Notes: generated from the sequence alone by a model not told the origin. Positions 1 through 4,999 are shown, counted from the stretch's first letter. The stretch: 5,311 nt of DNA from Clostridiales bacterium (GCA_015058265.1 SVCR01000140.1:1-5311); one strand, 5' to 3'. Translations and numbers: made by a program.

Positions 1-1012
1 CCAGTCTCTTTCCTATTTCAGCACCGTACTTCTTGGCACTTGCTACAGCTGTACCATTGCCGACTGTTGCATAGTATTTCTCGTGAAGTTTGCCGATAAC
101 GCCTTCGTTCTCGAGGTCGCGCAGTACATCTACAGGAAGAACTCTGTCTGCATCTTCATTTGCATATACAGGGTCGTATCCGCCATGTGCGGTCTCGAAT
201 GTGTCAGCATCAAGGTCTGTAACACCTGCAAGGCTGTATTCACCGAACTTGGAAGCACTTGAGCTCTCAATGTGGTCAGGGTTGCCCTTAGGTACGATAC
301 CGCCCGATGTTACGAGAGCGATCTTAGCGTGTGCCATATCCTTGACTGCAGGGTTAGGTTCAACTCTGTCAAAGTCAGGCATCGGATACTCAGTTGTGAA
401 CGGCTTATCGTTCAGCTTGGCGATGAGCATATCTACAGCTCTCTTTGAGCCTCTCTCCTTCTCGAAGAAGTTGACTCTTACGCCCTGGTTCATGTAATTG
501 TCTTCGCAGGAAGCACCGATCTTCTCGCCCTTTGCATACTTGAGCGCGAATGCTGTCATCTTCTTGACTGCATCTCTCATGCCTGCTGCGCTGTCCTTGG
601 TCTGAATGATGTATGTCTTGTCCTTGTACATATCTGCACCAGGGTTCTCAACATACATTCCTGTCATCGACTTGATGCCGAGTTCTTCATGTACTGCTGC
701 TGCGATAGTTCCGCAGGCTACGCCGTAACGGCCGGCATTGAAAGCCGGTCCTGCGATGAACAGATCCGGAGCAAGGTCCTTGACCCATCCGAGGATCTCA
801 GCTTTGGCTGTGTCGATGTTTTCATTGAAGTATGAGTCTCCGCATACGATGGTAGCGATGATCTCTGCTTCGTCACCGAATCCGGTGTTGAACGCCATTC
901 CCGGCCCTATGACCTCAGCCTTGTGGAGTTCAGCAGGGATGTCGGCTTTCTCTTCTCCGCCGATTCCGGCGAAGAACTGGTTTATATAGTGAACTACTTT
1001 GATCTTAGCCAT
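1..1012 (-). CDS. grdB: Glycine/sarcosine/betaine reductase component B selenoprotein, GrdB family (N-terminal 337 residues, cut by the window edge)
   Basis: This is the substrate-binding selenoprotein subunit of component B. In this family a selenocysteine and the pyruvoyl group of the GrdE-derived subunit split the C-N bond of glycine, sarcosine or betaine and pass a carboxymethyl group to selenoprotein A. The frame is open for 337 codons to the left edge. I recognise the family from INQFFAGIGGEEKAD near residue 10, AGPAFNAGRYGVACG near residue 85, and GGIVPKGNPDHIESSSA and ETAHGGYDPV further on. The family's selenocysteine motif (TSTUGTCTRCG) should lie about 15 to 20 codons past the edge, so it is not seen. 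A clean AAAGGAGGA site at 1021-1029 sets the ATG at 1012, 24 bases after the grdE stop. The wording of the GGIVP region seems to me closer to the sarcosine/betaine forms (GrdF/GrdH) than to classical GrdB, but this is from memory and weak, so the symbol is provisional. Confidence 0.9.
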   Translation of the reverse strand, partial: MAKIKVVHYINQFFAGIGGEEKADIPAELHKAEVIGPGMAFNTGFGDEAEIIATIVCGDSYFNENIDTAKAEILGWVKDLAPDLFIAGPAFNAGRYGVACGTIAAAVHEELGIKSMTGMYVENPGADMYKDKTYIIQTKDSAAGMRDAVKKMTAFALKYAKGEKIGASCEDNYMNQGVRVNFFEKERGSKRAVDMLIAKLNDKPFTTEYPMPDFDRVEPNPAVKDMAHAKIALVTSGGIVPKGNPDHIESSSASKFGEYSLAGVTDLDADTFETAHGGYDPVYANEDADRVLPVDVLRDLENEGVIGKLHEKYYATVGNGTAVASAKKYGAEIGKRL

Positions 1013-1036
1013 TGTTTTCTCCTCCTTTCCCCGCTC

Positions 1037-2317
1037 TTATCTTGCACTCAGCATTCCGAATCCCATCTCGTTGGTAGCGCCGGTGATTACCTGGAGCTCT
1101 ACCTCGAGTGTTCCGTCTTCTCTGAGAGTATCTTCACTTGCACCCGCGATCTTGTTGACGTAATCCATCGTTCCGATTACTTTGTCAAGCTTAGGCAGGA
1201 TAACTACTTCATTGGCATTTCCGCCTGTTACTACGGCATCAGCTGCAGCGTCTGCGTCTGCGAGGGACTGCGACTTTCCGTCTCTTCCTGCATACTCGTC
1301 TGTTACGATTACAGTCTTGACACCTTCAGCCTCGATCTTCTTGCAGTTCATGATCAGGTCAGTATCCGGGTTACCGAAGCCTTCCTGAGTTACGATTACT
1401 CCGTCGAGATCAAGCATGCGGCAGAGCTTTGCTGTCATGTTGGAGGATCTCTCCTTGTCAGCCAAGTATACGTTTTCATTCGTGATGATCTGGCATACGA
1501 AGTTCAGAGTCTTGCCGTGCTGTGCAAAGAGATCTTCGATAACAGGATTGTTCTGGTGGATGTATGTTGGGTTCTTGTCACATGCGGATACGCAGTTTCC
1601 GGATACGATAGCGCCATCCATAGCCTCGGTCGGGCTCATGATGGTCGGAATGATCTTCTTCGCGTCGACTCCGTATACATATGTGTCATGCAACAGACCC
1701 TGTGTCTGGAGCATTGATACATATCCGACTCTCGGCAGGTCAGGATATTTTTCGATTCCTTCCTTGATGCCCTGTGTCTCGTATACACAGATCTCATCAG
1801 GTTCAACGCCCTTAGCGAGTTCAGCTACTTTTGCAGCGACTCTGAAGCCCGCCATCCTTACAGCCTTCTCATAGTCATGCTGCTTGAGGTCTTCTACCGG
1901 TTCGCAAACCATGCAGAGGTTCAGTGTCTTGGAGAATGGCGTATACTGTGCGCCTACACCTGTCATGTCGATGATTCCTTCCTGGAATCCGACGATTTTA
2001 CCTGCTGTCACTACAGCCATGCCCTTGAGGGCGAGTGTTTTACCCGAGCCGACGGTGTCTACTTTAGCTACCATTCCCGGGAATACTCCTCCCTTACCCT
2101 CGACCTTGACTCTAGGCTCGATGACATCCTTGACCGGTGTGATTCTTACAGACTCACCCGGTTTAGCGATGTCGAAAACGACATTTTTGATTTTCTCGTC
2201 TTCGAGCACTACAGGCTTCAGCTCTTCAGGATCGATGTAGAGGATACCCTTCTCGATCTTGGATTCTTCCGCAAACCGGATATCAGTGATATTGATTTTT
2301 CCGATTTCCAATCTCAT
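1037..2317 (-). CDS. grdE: Glycine/sarcosine/betaine reductase component B, GrdE-type pyruvoyl proprotein
   Basis: This is the proprotein of the alpha and beta subunits of reductase component B. Proteins of this family cleave themselves at an Asn-Cys bond, and the Cys becomes a pyruvoyl group that forms a Schiff base with the amino substrate. The 426-residue length is full for the family. The processing site is intact: VSGNCVSACDKN, with Asn241-Cys242. Other family blocks are ESVRITPVKDVIEPRVKVEG (about residues 55-74), VGFQEGIIDMTG (109-120), LQTQGLLHDTYVYGVDAKK (203-221), NENVYLADKERSS (280-292), QEGFGNPDTDLIMNCKK (311-327), DEYAGRDG (340-347) and ITGATNE (411-417). The ATG at 2317 follows AAGGAGG at 2327-2333. 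The gene lies between grdX and the grdB-like gene, probably in one operon. Whether it serves glycine (GrdE), sarcosine (GrdG) or betaine (GrdI) cannot be told from sequence by eye. Confidence 0.95.
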   Translation of the reverse strand: MRLEIGKINITDIRFAEESKIEKGILYIDPEELKPVVLEDEKIKNVVFDIAKPGESVRITPVKDVIEPRVKVEGKGGVFPGMVAKVDTVGSGKTLALKGMAVVTAGKIVGFQEGIIDMTGVGAQYTPFSKTLNLCMVCEPVEDLKQHDYEKAVRMAGFRVAAKVAELAKGVEPDEICVYETQGIKEGIEKYPDLPRVGYVSMLQTQGLLHDTYVYGVDAKKIIPTIMSPTEAMDGAIVSGNCVSACDKNPTYIHQNNPVIEDLFAQHGKTLNFVCQIITNENVYLADKERSSNMTAKLCRMLDLDGVIVTQEGFGNPDTDLIMNCKKIEAEGVKTVIVTDEYAGRDGKSQSLADADAAADAVVTGGNANEVVILPKLDKVIGTMDYVNKIAGASEDTLREDGTLEVELQVITGATNEMGFGMLSAR

Positions 2318-2370
2318 TTCTGATCGCCTCCTTTTTGCTATAATAGAAATGCAGATACTAAGTTATTTGC

Positions 2371-2413
2371 CGAAGTCCGGCCGCGCATAGGGGCCACGCG
2401 GCGCGGAACTCCG
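2371..2413 (-). other. GC-rich hairpin between grdX and grdE
   Basis: On the transcribed strand CCGCGC (2401-2406) pairs with GCGCGG (2381-2386) around a 14-base loop. An outer six-pair segment (2408-2413 with 2371-2376, one G-U pair) is offset by a four-base bulge. No U tract follows, so it does not look like an intrinsic terminator and grdX and grdE are probably read through. It may protect or process the mRNA, or reduce expression between the genes. The loop carries UGGCCCCUAU, a perfect 10-base complement of the 5' end of the grd leader RNA (see findings). The rest of the 110-base gap has an AT-rich stretch with TATTAT at about 2340, too near the ribosome site to be a convincing grdE promoter. 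Confidence 0.5.
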
Positions 2414-2427
2414 AATAAGATGGACAG

Positions 2428-2823
2428 TTACCGGTCTGCTGACTCGACAGCACTTCTCAGAAGACTCAGGTCTACGACTCTGAAGTCATCGAGAAGTTGA
2501 GGATCGGTAACTTCCTTCTTACCAATGAATTTTTCGAACGCGCTGACTGCGTTCCCGATAAGTCTTACTGATTCAGGATCAGGTTTTGCCGGAACATCTC
2601 CGGCCGCTGACTTACCTTGCTGCAGCAGAAGAGATCTGAATGGGGTCTCATTCGGCTTGACACTGCCGTACAATGGATGATTCAGCAGAACCGCACCCCG
2701 GTTGATATGGTCTCTGGCGGTGATCAGGACATCTATAAGTTTCCCGTCTACCATGCGCACATCGTGAGTTTCTCCGAACTCCTCCGCAGCTAGTGAATTA
2801 TTTGTCAAAATGAAGTATTTCAT
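2428..2823 (-). CDS. grdX: GrdX family protein
   Basis: This is a small protein of 131 residues found with glycine reductase operons in clostridia. Its biochemical role is not established. The N-terminus MKYFILTNNSLAAEEF, the central block LLNHPLYGSVKPNETPFRS (about residues 47-65) and the C-terminal DFRVVDLSLLRSAVE fit the GrdX pattern as I know it. There is no signal peptide, membrane segment or cysteine cluster, so it should be cytoplasmic. The ATG at 2823 has GGAG at 2831-2834, seven bases upstream, only a few bases past the U tract of the leader terminator, so expression should depend directly on readthrough of that terminator. It is first in the unit and is followed by grdE after 110 bases, matching the usual grdX-grdE order. 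Confidence 0.88.
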   Translation of the reverse strand: MKYFILTNNSLAAEEFGETHDVRMVDGKLIDVLITARDHINRGAVLLNHPLYGSVKPNETPFRSLLLQQGKSAAGDVPAKPDPESVRLIGNAVSAFEKFIGKKEVTDPQLLDDFRVVDLSLLRSAVESADR

Positions 2824-2838
2824 CTTTCATCTCCGAAT

Positions 2839-2880
2839 AAAAAAGAGAATGCCACGCACTAAATACGTACAGCATTCTCT
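2839..2880 (-). terminator. Intrinsic terminator in the grdX leader (riboswitch expression platform)
   Basis: On the minus strand a nine-pair perfect stem, AGAGAATGC (2872-2880) with GCATTCTCT (2844-2852), is extended inward by an ACG/CGT segment. The last bases of the stem run into a T tract ending near 2839. The terminator sits between the glycine aptamer and the grdX start codon, about 16 bases before the ATG, which is the normal place for a transcription-attenuation platform. The plus strand has no comparable T tract, so the direction is clear. It is homologous in place and partly in sequence to the terminator at 3971-4011. Confidence 0.88.
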
Positions 2881-2904
2881 CTGTTTCATTGTTATTCAAG
2901 ATCC

Positions 2905-3104
2905 AGAAATAGGTGTCCTATCCGATCCTTTTGCTTGAAAGTTTCGTTCCGGTGAGTGCCATTTCACAGGAATTTGCCTCTTCAGCGACCGGCCGCAAGA
3001 ATATAATGCAAGTGTCATTATCAATTAACGCCTGAATAATCAATCTTCGCCGATTCTCTCTCGGGAGGAATTAGCCCTTTTTATTAAAGATGGCCCCTAT
3101 TTCT
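2905..3104 (-). ncRNA. Singlet glycine riboswitch upstream of grdX
   Basis: RNA that senses glycine and controls the downstream grd genes. The core matches the known glycine aptamer: P1 is UCCU-c-CCGA (3061-3069) with UCGG-au-AGGA (2916-2925), followed by GAGAGA. P2 is AUCGGC (3049-3054) with GCCGGU (2988-2993). Next comes GCUGAAGAGGCAA (2974-2986), where the consensus is GCCGAAGGRGCAA. The P3b hairpin has UUCC/GGAA and GUGA/UCAC pairs, then CUUUCAAGCAAAAGGA, where the consensus is CUCUCAGGCAAAAGGAC. The usual GCC/GGC pairing is changed to GCU/AGC on both strands, a compensating change that supports the fold. P2 is enlarged by about 55 bases with its own ATAATG/CATTAT hairpin. The predicted RNA 5' end, AGAAAUAGG (3096-3104), pairs with CCUAUUUCU (2905-2913), like the P0 element of glycine riboswitches. 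Only one aptamer is evident. Whether glycine turns the genes on or off cannot be read here, although ON would suit a catabolic operon. Confidence 0.85.
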
Positions 3105-3111
3105 TGTTAAT

Positions 3112-3140
3112 ATAATAACCAACTTTATAGGATATTGCAA
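3112..3140 (-). promoter_or_regulatory. Sigma-A type promoter of the grdX leader
   Basis: TTGCAA at 3135-3140 is the -35 box and TATTAT at 3112-3117 the -10 box, with a 17-base spacer. Seven bases after the -10 box lies A3104 of AGAAATAGGGGC, the predicted transcript start. The placement is supported by the promoter at 4115-4143, which has the same boxes, spacer and distance to the same start motif. The remaining bases, 3141-3222, are AT-rich with only weak hairpins (TAACG/CGTTA near 3170-3185 and TTATGT/ACATAA near 3145-3170) and no firm terminator for the upstream gene. Confidence 0.75.
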
Positions 3141-3222
3141 TGTAATTTATGTGTTTTTTAAATACATAAGCTTTAACGAATCGTTATCGTCTATACTTCA
3201 TTCACATAATGATCCTATATTT

Positions 3223-3630
3223 TCAATGTGCAGCCGCAAATCGCTCCGCATAAGAACCCGGTTCAGAAAGAATTCTGAGTCCCGAGCACAACAGAAAGGC
3301 CTCTTCGGCAATATAAGTTACACTACCCGGGATCCTCACCGCTTTCAGAGAGTTGCAGCCGCGGAAAGCCCATTCTCCGATCGATTCCACACCTTCCGGG
3401 ATTTCGATTTCTCTCAGGGCAGAGCATCCGGAGAACAACTCCCTTTTGATCTGCCTCAGTCCGGAAGGCAGATAGATCTTTTCAAGTGCTTTGCAGTCAG
3501 CAAATGCTCTTACTCCAAGTTCCTGTATGCTGTCAGGCAGCACCACTTCAGTAAAATCATTTCTGCCCGAATATTCCCGGTTCTTAACAGATACCGTACC
3601 ATCCGGCACTTTCAGCACACACTTTTCCAT
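3223..3630 (-). CDS. Small BspA-type leucine-rich-repeat protein (LRR_5-like)
   Basis: The protein has 135 residues and consists almost wholly of 23-residue repeats starting near residues 26, 49, 72, 95 and 118, of the form L-x-x-I-x-I-P-x-G-V-x-x-I-x-x-x-A-F-x-x-C. Clear copies include LREIEIPEGVESIGEWAFRG and LKAVRIPGSVTYIAEEAF. The tail PGSYAERFAAAH resembles the way BspA-like repeat arrays usually end. No signal peptide, anchor or other domain is visible, so unlike most BspA proteins it is probably cytoplasmic and only a scaffold for binding some partner. It starts 11 bases after the stop of the 96-residue gene with only a weak ribosome site (AACAGAG), which suggests translational coupling. 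The specific role is unknown. Confidence 0.85.
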   Translation of the reverse strand: MEKCVLKVPDGTVSVKNREYSGRNDFTEVVLPDSIQELGVRAFADCKALEKIYLPSGLRQIKRELFSGCSALREIEIPEGVESIGEWAFRGCNSLKAVRIPGSVTYIAEEAFLLCSGLRILSEPGSYAERFAAAH

Positions 3631-3641
3631 CTCTGTTATTA

Positions 3642-3932
3642 TCAGCTGAGCTGCACAGCCAGCGCATCATCAGGCAAGAAATACGCTTTCAGGTCATGAA
3701 TGTTGTGTGATGTATACTCGCTCAGCACTCGGCCTTCAAGCTGATATGTACGGATAAAACGCTTACCGTCCACGGTGCTCCACTGCTCCATATCCCATGT
3801 AAGATAGCCTATATCATCTGACTTCTTTTCTTTTAAAATGATATCCACCTGACGGCCTTCTTTCATCTTCTCGATCAGACCATCGCGGTCAATTTCCACT
3901 TCAACGTTATTTACAACATCCTTGACTATCAT
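3642..3932 (-). CDS. Hypothetical protein, 96 residues, first gene of a leader-controlled pair
   Basis: I do not recognise a family. The protein is soluble-looking and mixed in charge, with no signal peptide, membrane span or cysteine. Visible features are an acidic start (MIVKDVVNNVEVEIDRDG), a basic stretch around residues 22-37, an aromatic centre (IGYLTWDMEQWSTVDGKRF, about 41-59) and a C-terminal segment with two tyrosines and a phenylalanine. The start at 3932 is chosen because AAGGAGG lies six bases upstream. The same frame is open to an ATG at 3992, but that extension would run through the leader's terminator hairpin and U tract. The gene follows the leader RNA at 3971-4107 and is probably cotranscribed with the leucine-rich-repeat gene 11 bases downstream. 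Confidence 0.75.
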   Translation of the reverse strand: MIVKDVVNNVEVEIDRDGLIEKMKEGRQVDIILKEKKSDDIGYLTWDMEQWSTVDGKRFIRTYQLEGRVLSEYTSHNIHDLKAYFLPDDALAVQLS

Positions 3933-3938
3933 CTCAAA

Positions 3939-3945
3939 CCTCCTT
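3939..3945 (-). promoter_or_regulatory. Ribosome binding site that fixes the start of the 96-residue protein
   Basis: A perfect AAGGAGG, six bases before ATG 3932. The upstream in-frame ATG at 3992 lies inside the terminator hairpin and has no such site, so 3932 is the likely start. Confidence 0.85.
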
Positions 3946-3970
3946 AATTCAGTATGAATCTCAAGTATAA

Positions 3971-4011
3971 GAAAAAAGAGAGCACTCCGCAAAATACGGT
4001 CAGCACTCTCT
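3971..4011 (-). terminator. Intrinsic terminator in the leader of the 96-residue protein gene
   Basis: On the minus strand AGAGAG (4006-4011) pairs with CTCTCT (3977-3982). The stem continues inward through TGCT/AGTG (two G-U pairs) and CCG/CGG to a seven-base loop, and five or six T residues follow. It lies about 40 bases before the gene start, between promoter and gene, so it acts as an attenuator rather than the end of an upstream gene. Its flanks (TGAAACAGAGAG before, TTTTTT after) match the grdX leader terminator. Confidence 0.85.
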
Positions 4012-4107
4012 GTTTCACAATTATTAATTATTCAGAAACAGGTCTGCTTCTCACGTATTTTGCATGAAAACTCTTTCTCTATTGTCTAGAGAAGCGCCCC
4101 TATTTCT
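4012..4107 (-). ncRNA. Structured leader RNA, paralogue of the grdX glycine-riboswitch leader with most of the aptamer missing
   Basis: The predicted RNA starts with AGAAAUAGGGGC (from 4107), as does the grdX leader. Its first nine bases pair with CCUGUUUCU (4034-4042). The grdX leader has CCUAUUUCU there, so the helix is kept with a G-U pair. Both leaders share UUUCA-n-GCAAAA exactly 15 bases before this strand, then GAAUAA, UGAAACAGAGAG and a terminator. The P1, P2 and GAAGRGGCAA parts of the glycine aptamer are absent; only about 56 bases lie between the P0 strands. Inside, GCUUCUC (4089-4095) can pair with GAGAAGC (4046-4052), or UUCUCUA (4087-4093) with UAGAGAA (4075-4081); these two stems exclude each other. 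It may be a decayed riboswitch, a trimmed constitutive attenuator or a sensor for something else. Homology is clear; function is open. Confidence 0.65.
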
Positions 4108-4114
4108 TATCACG

Positions 4115-4143
4115 ATGATAGCAATATCAGTCAGTCAATTCAA
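4115..4143 (-). promoter_or_regulatory. Sigma-A type promoter of the second leader
   Basis: TTGAAT at 4138-4143 and TATCAT at 4115-4120 are separated by 17 bases. Seven bases downstream lies A4107 of AGAAATAGGGGC, the same start motif at the same distance as in the grdX promoter. The agreement of two independent copies makes the start prediction fairly firm. Confidence 0.75.
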
Positions 4144-4164
4144 CAGCTTTTGTGATTCCAATAA

Positions 4165-4188
4165 ATTTAAGATTCTGCAAGAATCCTT
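4165..4188 (-). terminator. Possible weak terminator after the secreted protein gene
   Basis: On the minus strand GGATTC and GAATCT form a short stem around TTGCA, followed by TTAAATTTATT, about 65 bases after the stop codon at 4252. The stem is short and AT-rich, so termination would be inefficient. It is just upstream of the promoter at 4115-4143, a sensible place for a boundary. Confidence 0.3.
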
Positions 4189-4251
4189 TATCACTATCTA
4201 TCTTTTCTATCCGGTATATTCCTCATCGCAGAAATTGCCGTTCACCAAGCA

Positions 4252-4932
4252 TTATTCCTCGTACGGATAATCATCCTCGTTAGGTATCTCGTCATCATAC
4301 ATGTAGACAAAATCCGAATACTCATCCTGGAGAGCCTCCAGTAACAGATGGTATTCATCCTCAGGATCTAATTGGGCTTTGTCCTTGTTAAACTTGCTCT
4401 TTATCGACTTATACTGAGCTTTGGACTGTGTATAGAAGGTCAATGTCTTGCTGTAAGAGCCCGCTCCGCTGTCGTTCACGCCTCTGCACCGGAACATGTA
4501 CTGCTTATTGAACCCGAGCTGAGTCTGATAGACGTAAGTGAGCTGATCCCACGAGCCGTCATCGATCATATTGATCTTCTTCCACTTCGCTCCTTTGATC
4601 TTACGATATACCTTATATTTCTTACCGCTCTTCTTAAGAATGTATTTCTTCTTATTCCTTCTGTACTTTTTATACGCTTTGGAGCCTTTTTTTACAGTCT
4701 TGATGTATTTTGCGTTAGCCTTCAGATAAAACCGGACCGATGTCGCGTACTTCGGCTTGTTTACATTGCGGACTGCTAGTTTGTTATTATACAGCTTGAC
4801 TATTACACGGTCAGGCAGTGACGCCTTTCCCGGTTTTCCCGCCGCAAATACTTCTCCTGTACCCAAGAGCGGCATCATCAGCACAAGGCTCAGGACTAAT
4901 GATACTGTCAGTCGTACAATTCTCTTCATCAT
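4252..4932 (-). CDS. Secreted protein with signal peptide and a fibronectin type III-like domain
   Basis: The N-terminus MMKRIVRLTVSLVLSL and the following hydrophobic run to GEVFAAG form a standard Sec signal peptide, with cleavage likely after VFA (about residue 30). There is no lipobox, LPxTG signal or membrane anchor, so it should be released or held by charge. The central part is very rich in Lys and Tyr (for example KKYRRNKKKYILKKSGKKYK). Residues of about 110-170 look like a fibronectin type III domain: YKVYRK...KWKKI, then QYMFRCRGVNDSGAGSYSK. The last 45 residues are strongly acidic, ending DDEIPNEDDYPYEE, so the protein has a basic middle and an acidic tail. AAGGAGGGG at 4937-4945 favours ATG 4932 or the adjacent 4929 over the ATG at 4959. 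It is monocistronic with its own promoter. Substrate or partner is unknown. Confidence 0.8.
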   Translation of the reverse strand: MMKRIVRLTVSLVLSLVLMMPLLGTGEVFAAGKPGKASLPDRVIVKLYNNKLAVRNVNKPKYATSVRFYLKANAKYIKTVKKGSKAYKKYRRNKKKYILKKSGKKYKVYRKIKGAKWKKINMIDDGSWDQLTYVYQTQLGFNKQYMFRCRGVNDSGAGSYSKTLTFYTQSKAQYKSIKSKFNKDKAQLDPEDEYHLLLEALQDEYSDFVYMYDDEIPNEDDYPYEE

Positions 4933-4936
4933 ATTT

Positions 4937-4945
4937 CCCCTCCTT
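4937..4945 (-). promoter_or_regulatory. Ribosome binding site that fixes the start of the secreted protein
   Basis: AAGGAGGGG lies a few bases before two adjacent ATG codons (4932 and 4929). The in-frame ATG at 4959 would put a charged segment (DSRARRGN) ahead of the signal peptide and bury this site within the gene. Confidence 0.85.
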
Positions 4946-4970
4946 GCCCGAGAATCCATCTCGTATTCAT

Positions 4971-4999
4971 ATTGTACTAAAAACAGTACATTCTATCAA
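4971..4999 (-). promoter_or_regulatory. Promoter of the secreted protein gene with an embedded palindrome
   Basis: TTGATA (4994-4999) and TACAAT (4971-4976) are separated by 17 bases, which puts the start near 4964 and gives a leader of about 30 bases. The inverted repeat TGTACT-6-AGTACA (4973-4990) fills most of the spacer and overlaps the -10 box. This is where a repressor dimer would compete with RNA polymerase. The DNA could also form a small hairpin, but its T run lies in the loop, not after the stem, so it is not a terminator. Confidence 0.65.

Noticed and set aside
90..989. Open frames on the plus strand across the grdB region
   Set aside because: They run antisense to a long frame with clear GrdB family motifs, have low-complexity Ser-rich translations and lack ribosome sites.
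923..2323. Long plus-strand open frames over grdE
   Set aside because: They are antisense to the fully conserved GrdE reading; the openness follows from codon bias of the real gene.
2371..2413. Intrinsic terminator between grdX and grdE
   Set aside because: The stem is strong but no U tract follows in either direction.
2839..3104. T-box or cyclic-di-GMP riboswitch as the identity of the grdX leader
   Set aside because: There is no T-box AGGGTGGTACCGCG-type sequence. The GGCAAA match to the GEMM motif is isolated, while glycine aptamer blocks occur in the correct order with compensating pairs.
2916..3104. A tandem second glycine aptamer in the grdX leader
   Set aside because: CGGCGAAG and UUAUUCAGGCG near 3030-3055 look vaguely aptamer-like, but they are used by P2 and its insertion, and no second GCAAAAGG block exists.
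3151..3699. Plus-strand frame of 182 codons
   Set aside because: It is antisense to the leucine-rich-repeat gene, whose exact 23-residue periodicity proves the minus-strand reading.
3933..3992. N-terminal extension of the 96-residue protein from ATG 3992
   Set aside because: It would translate the terminator hairpin and U tract and ignore the perfect AAGGAGG before ATG 3932.
4064..4270. Plus-strand frame of 68 codons
   Set aside because: It is antisense to the leader RNA and promoter of unit 3; no ribosome site or recognisable content.
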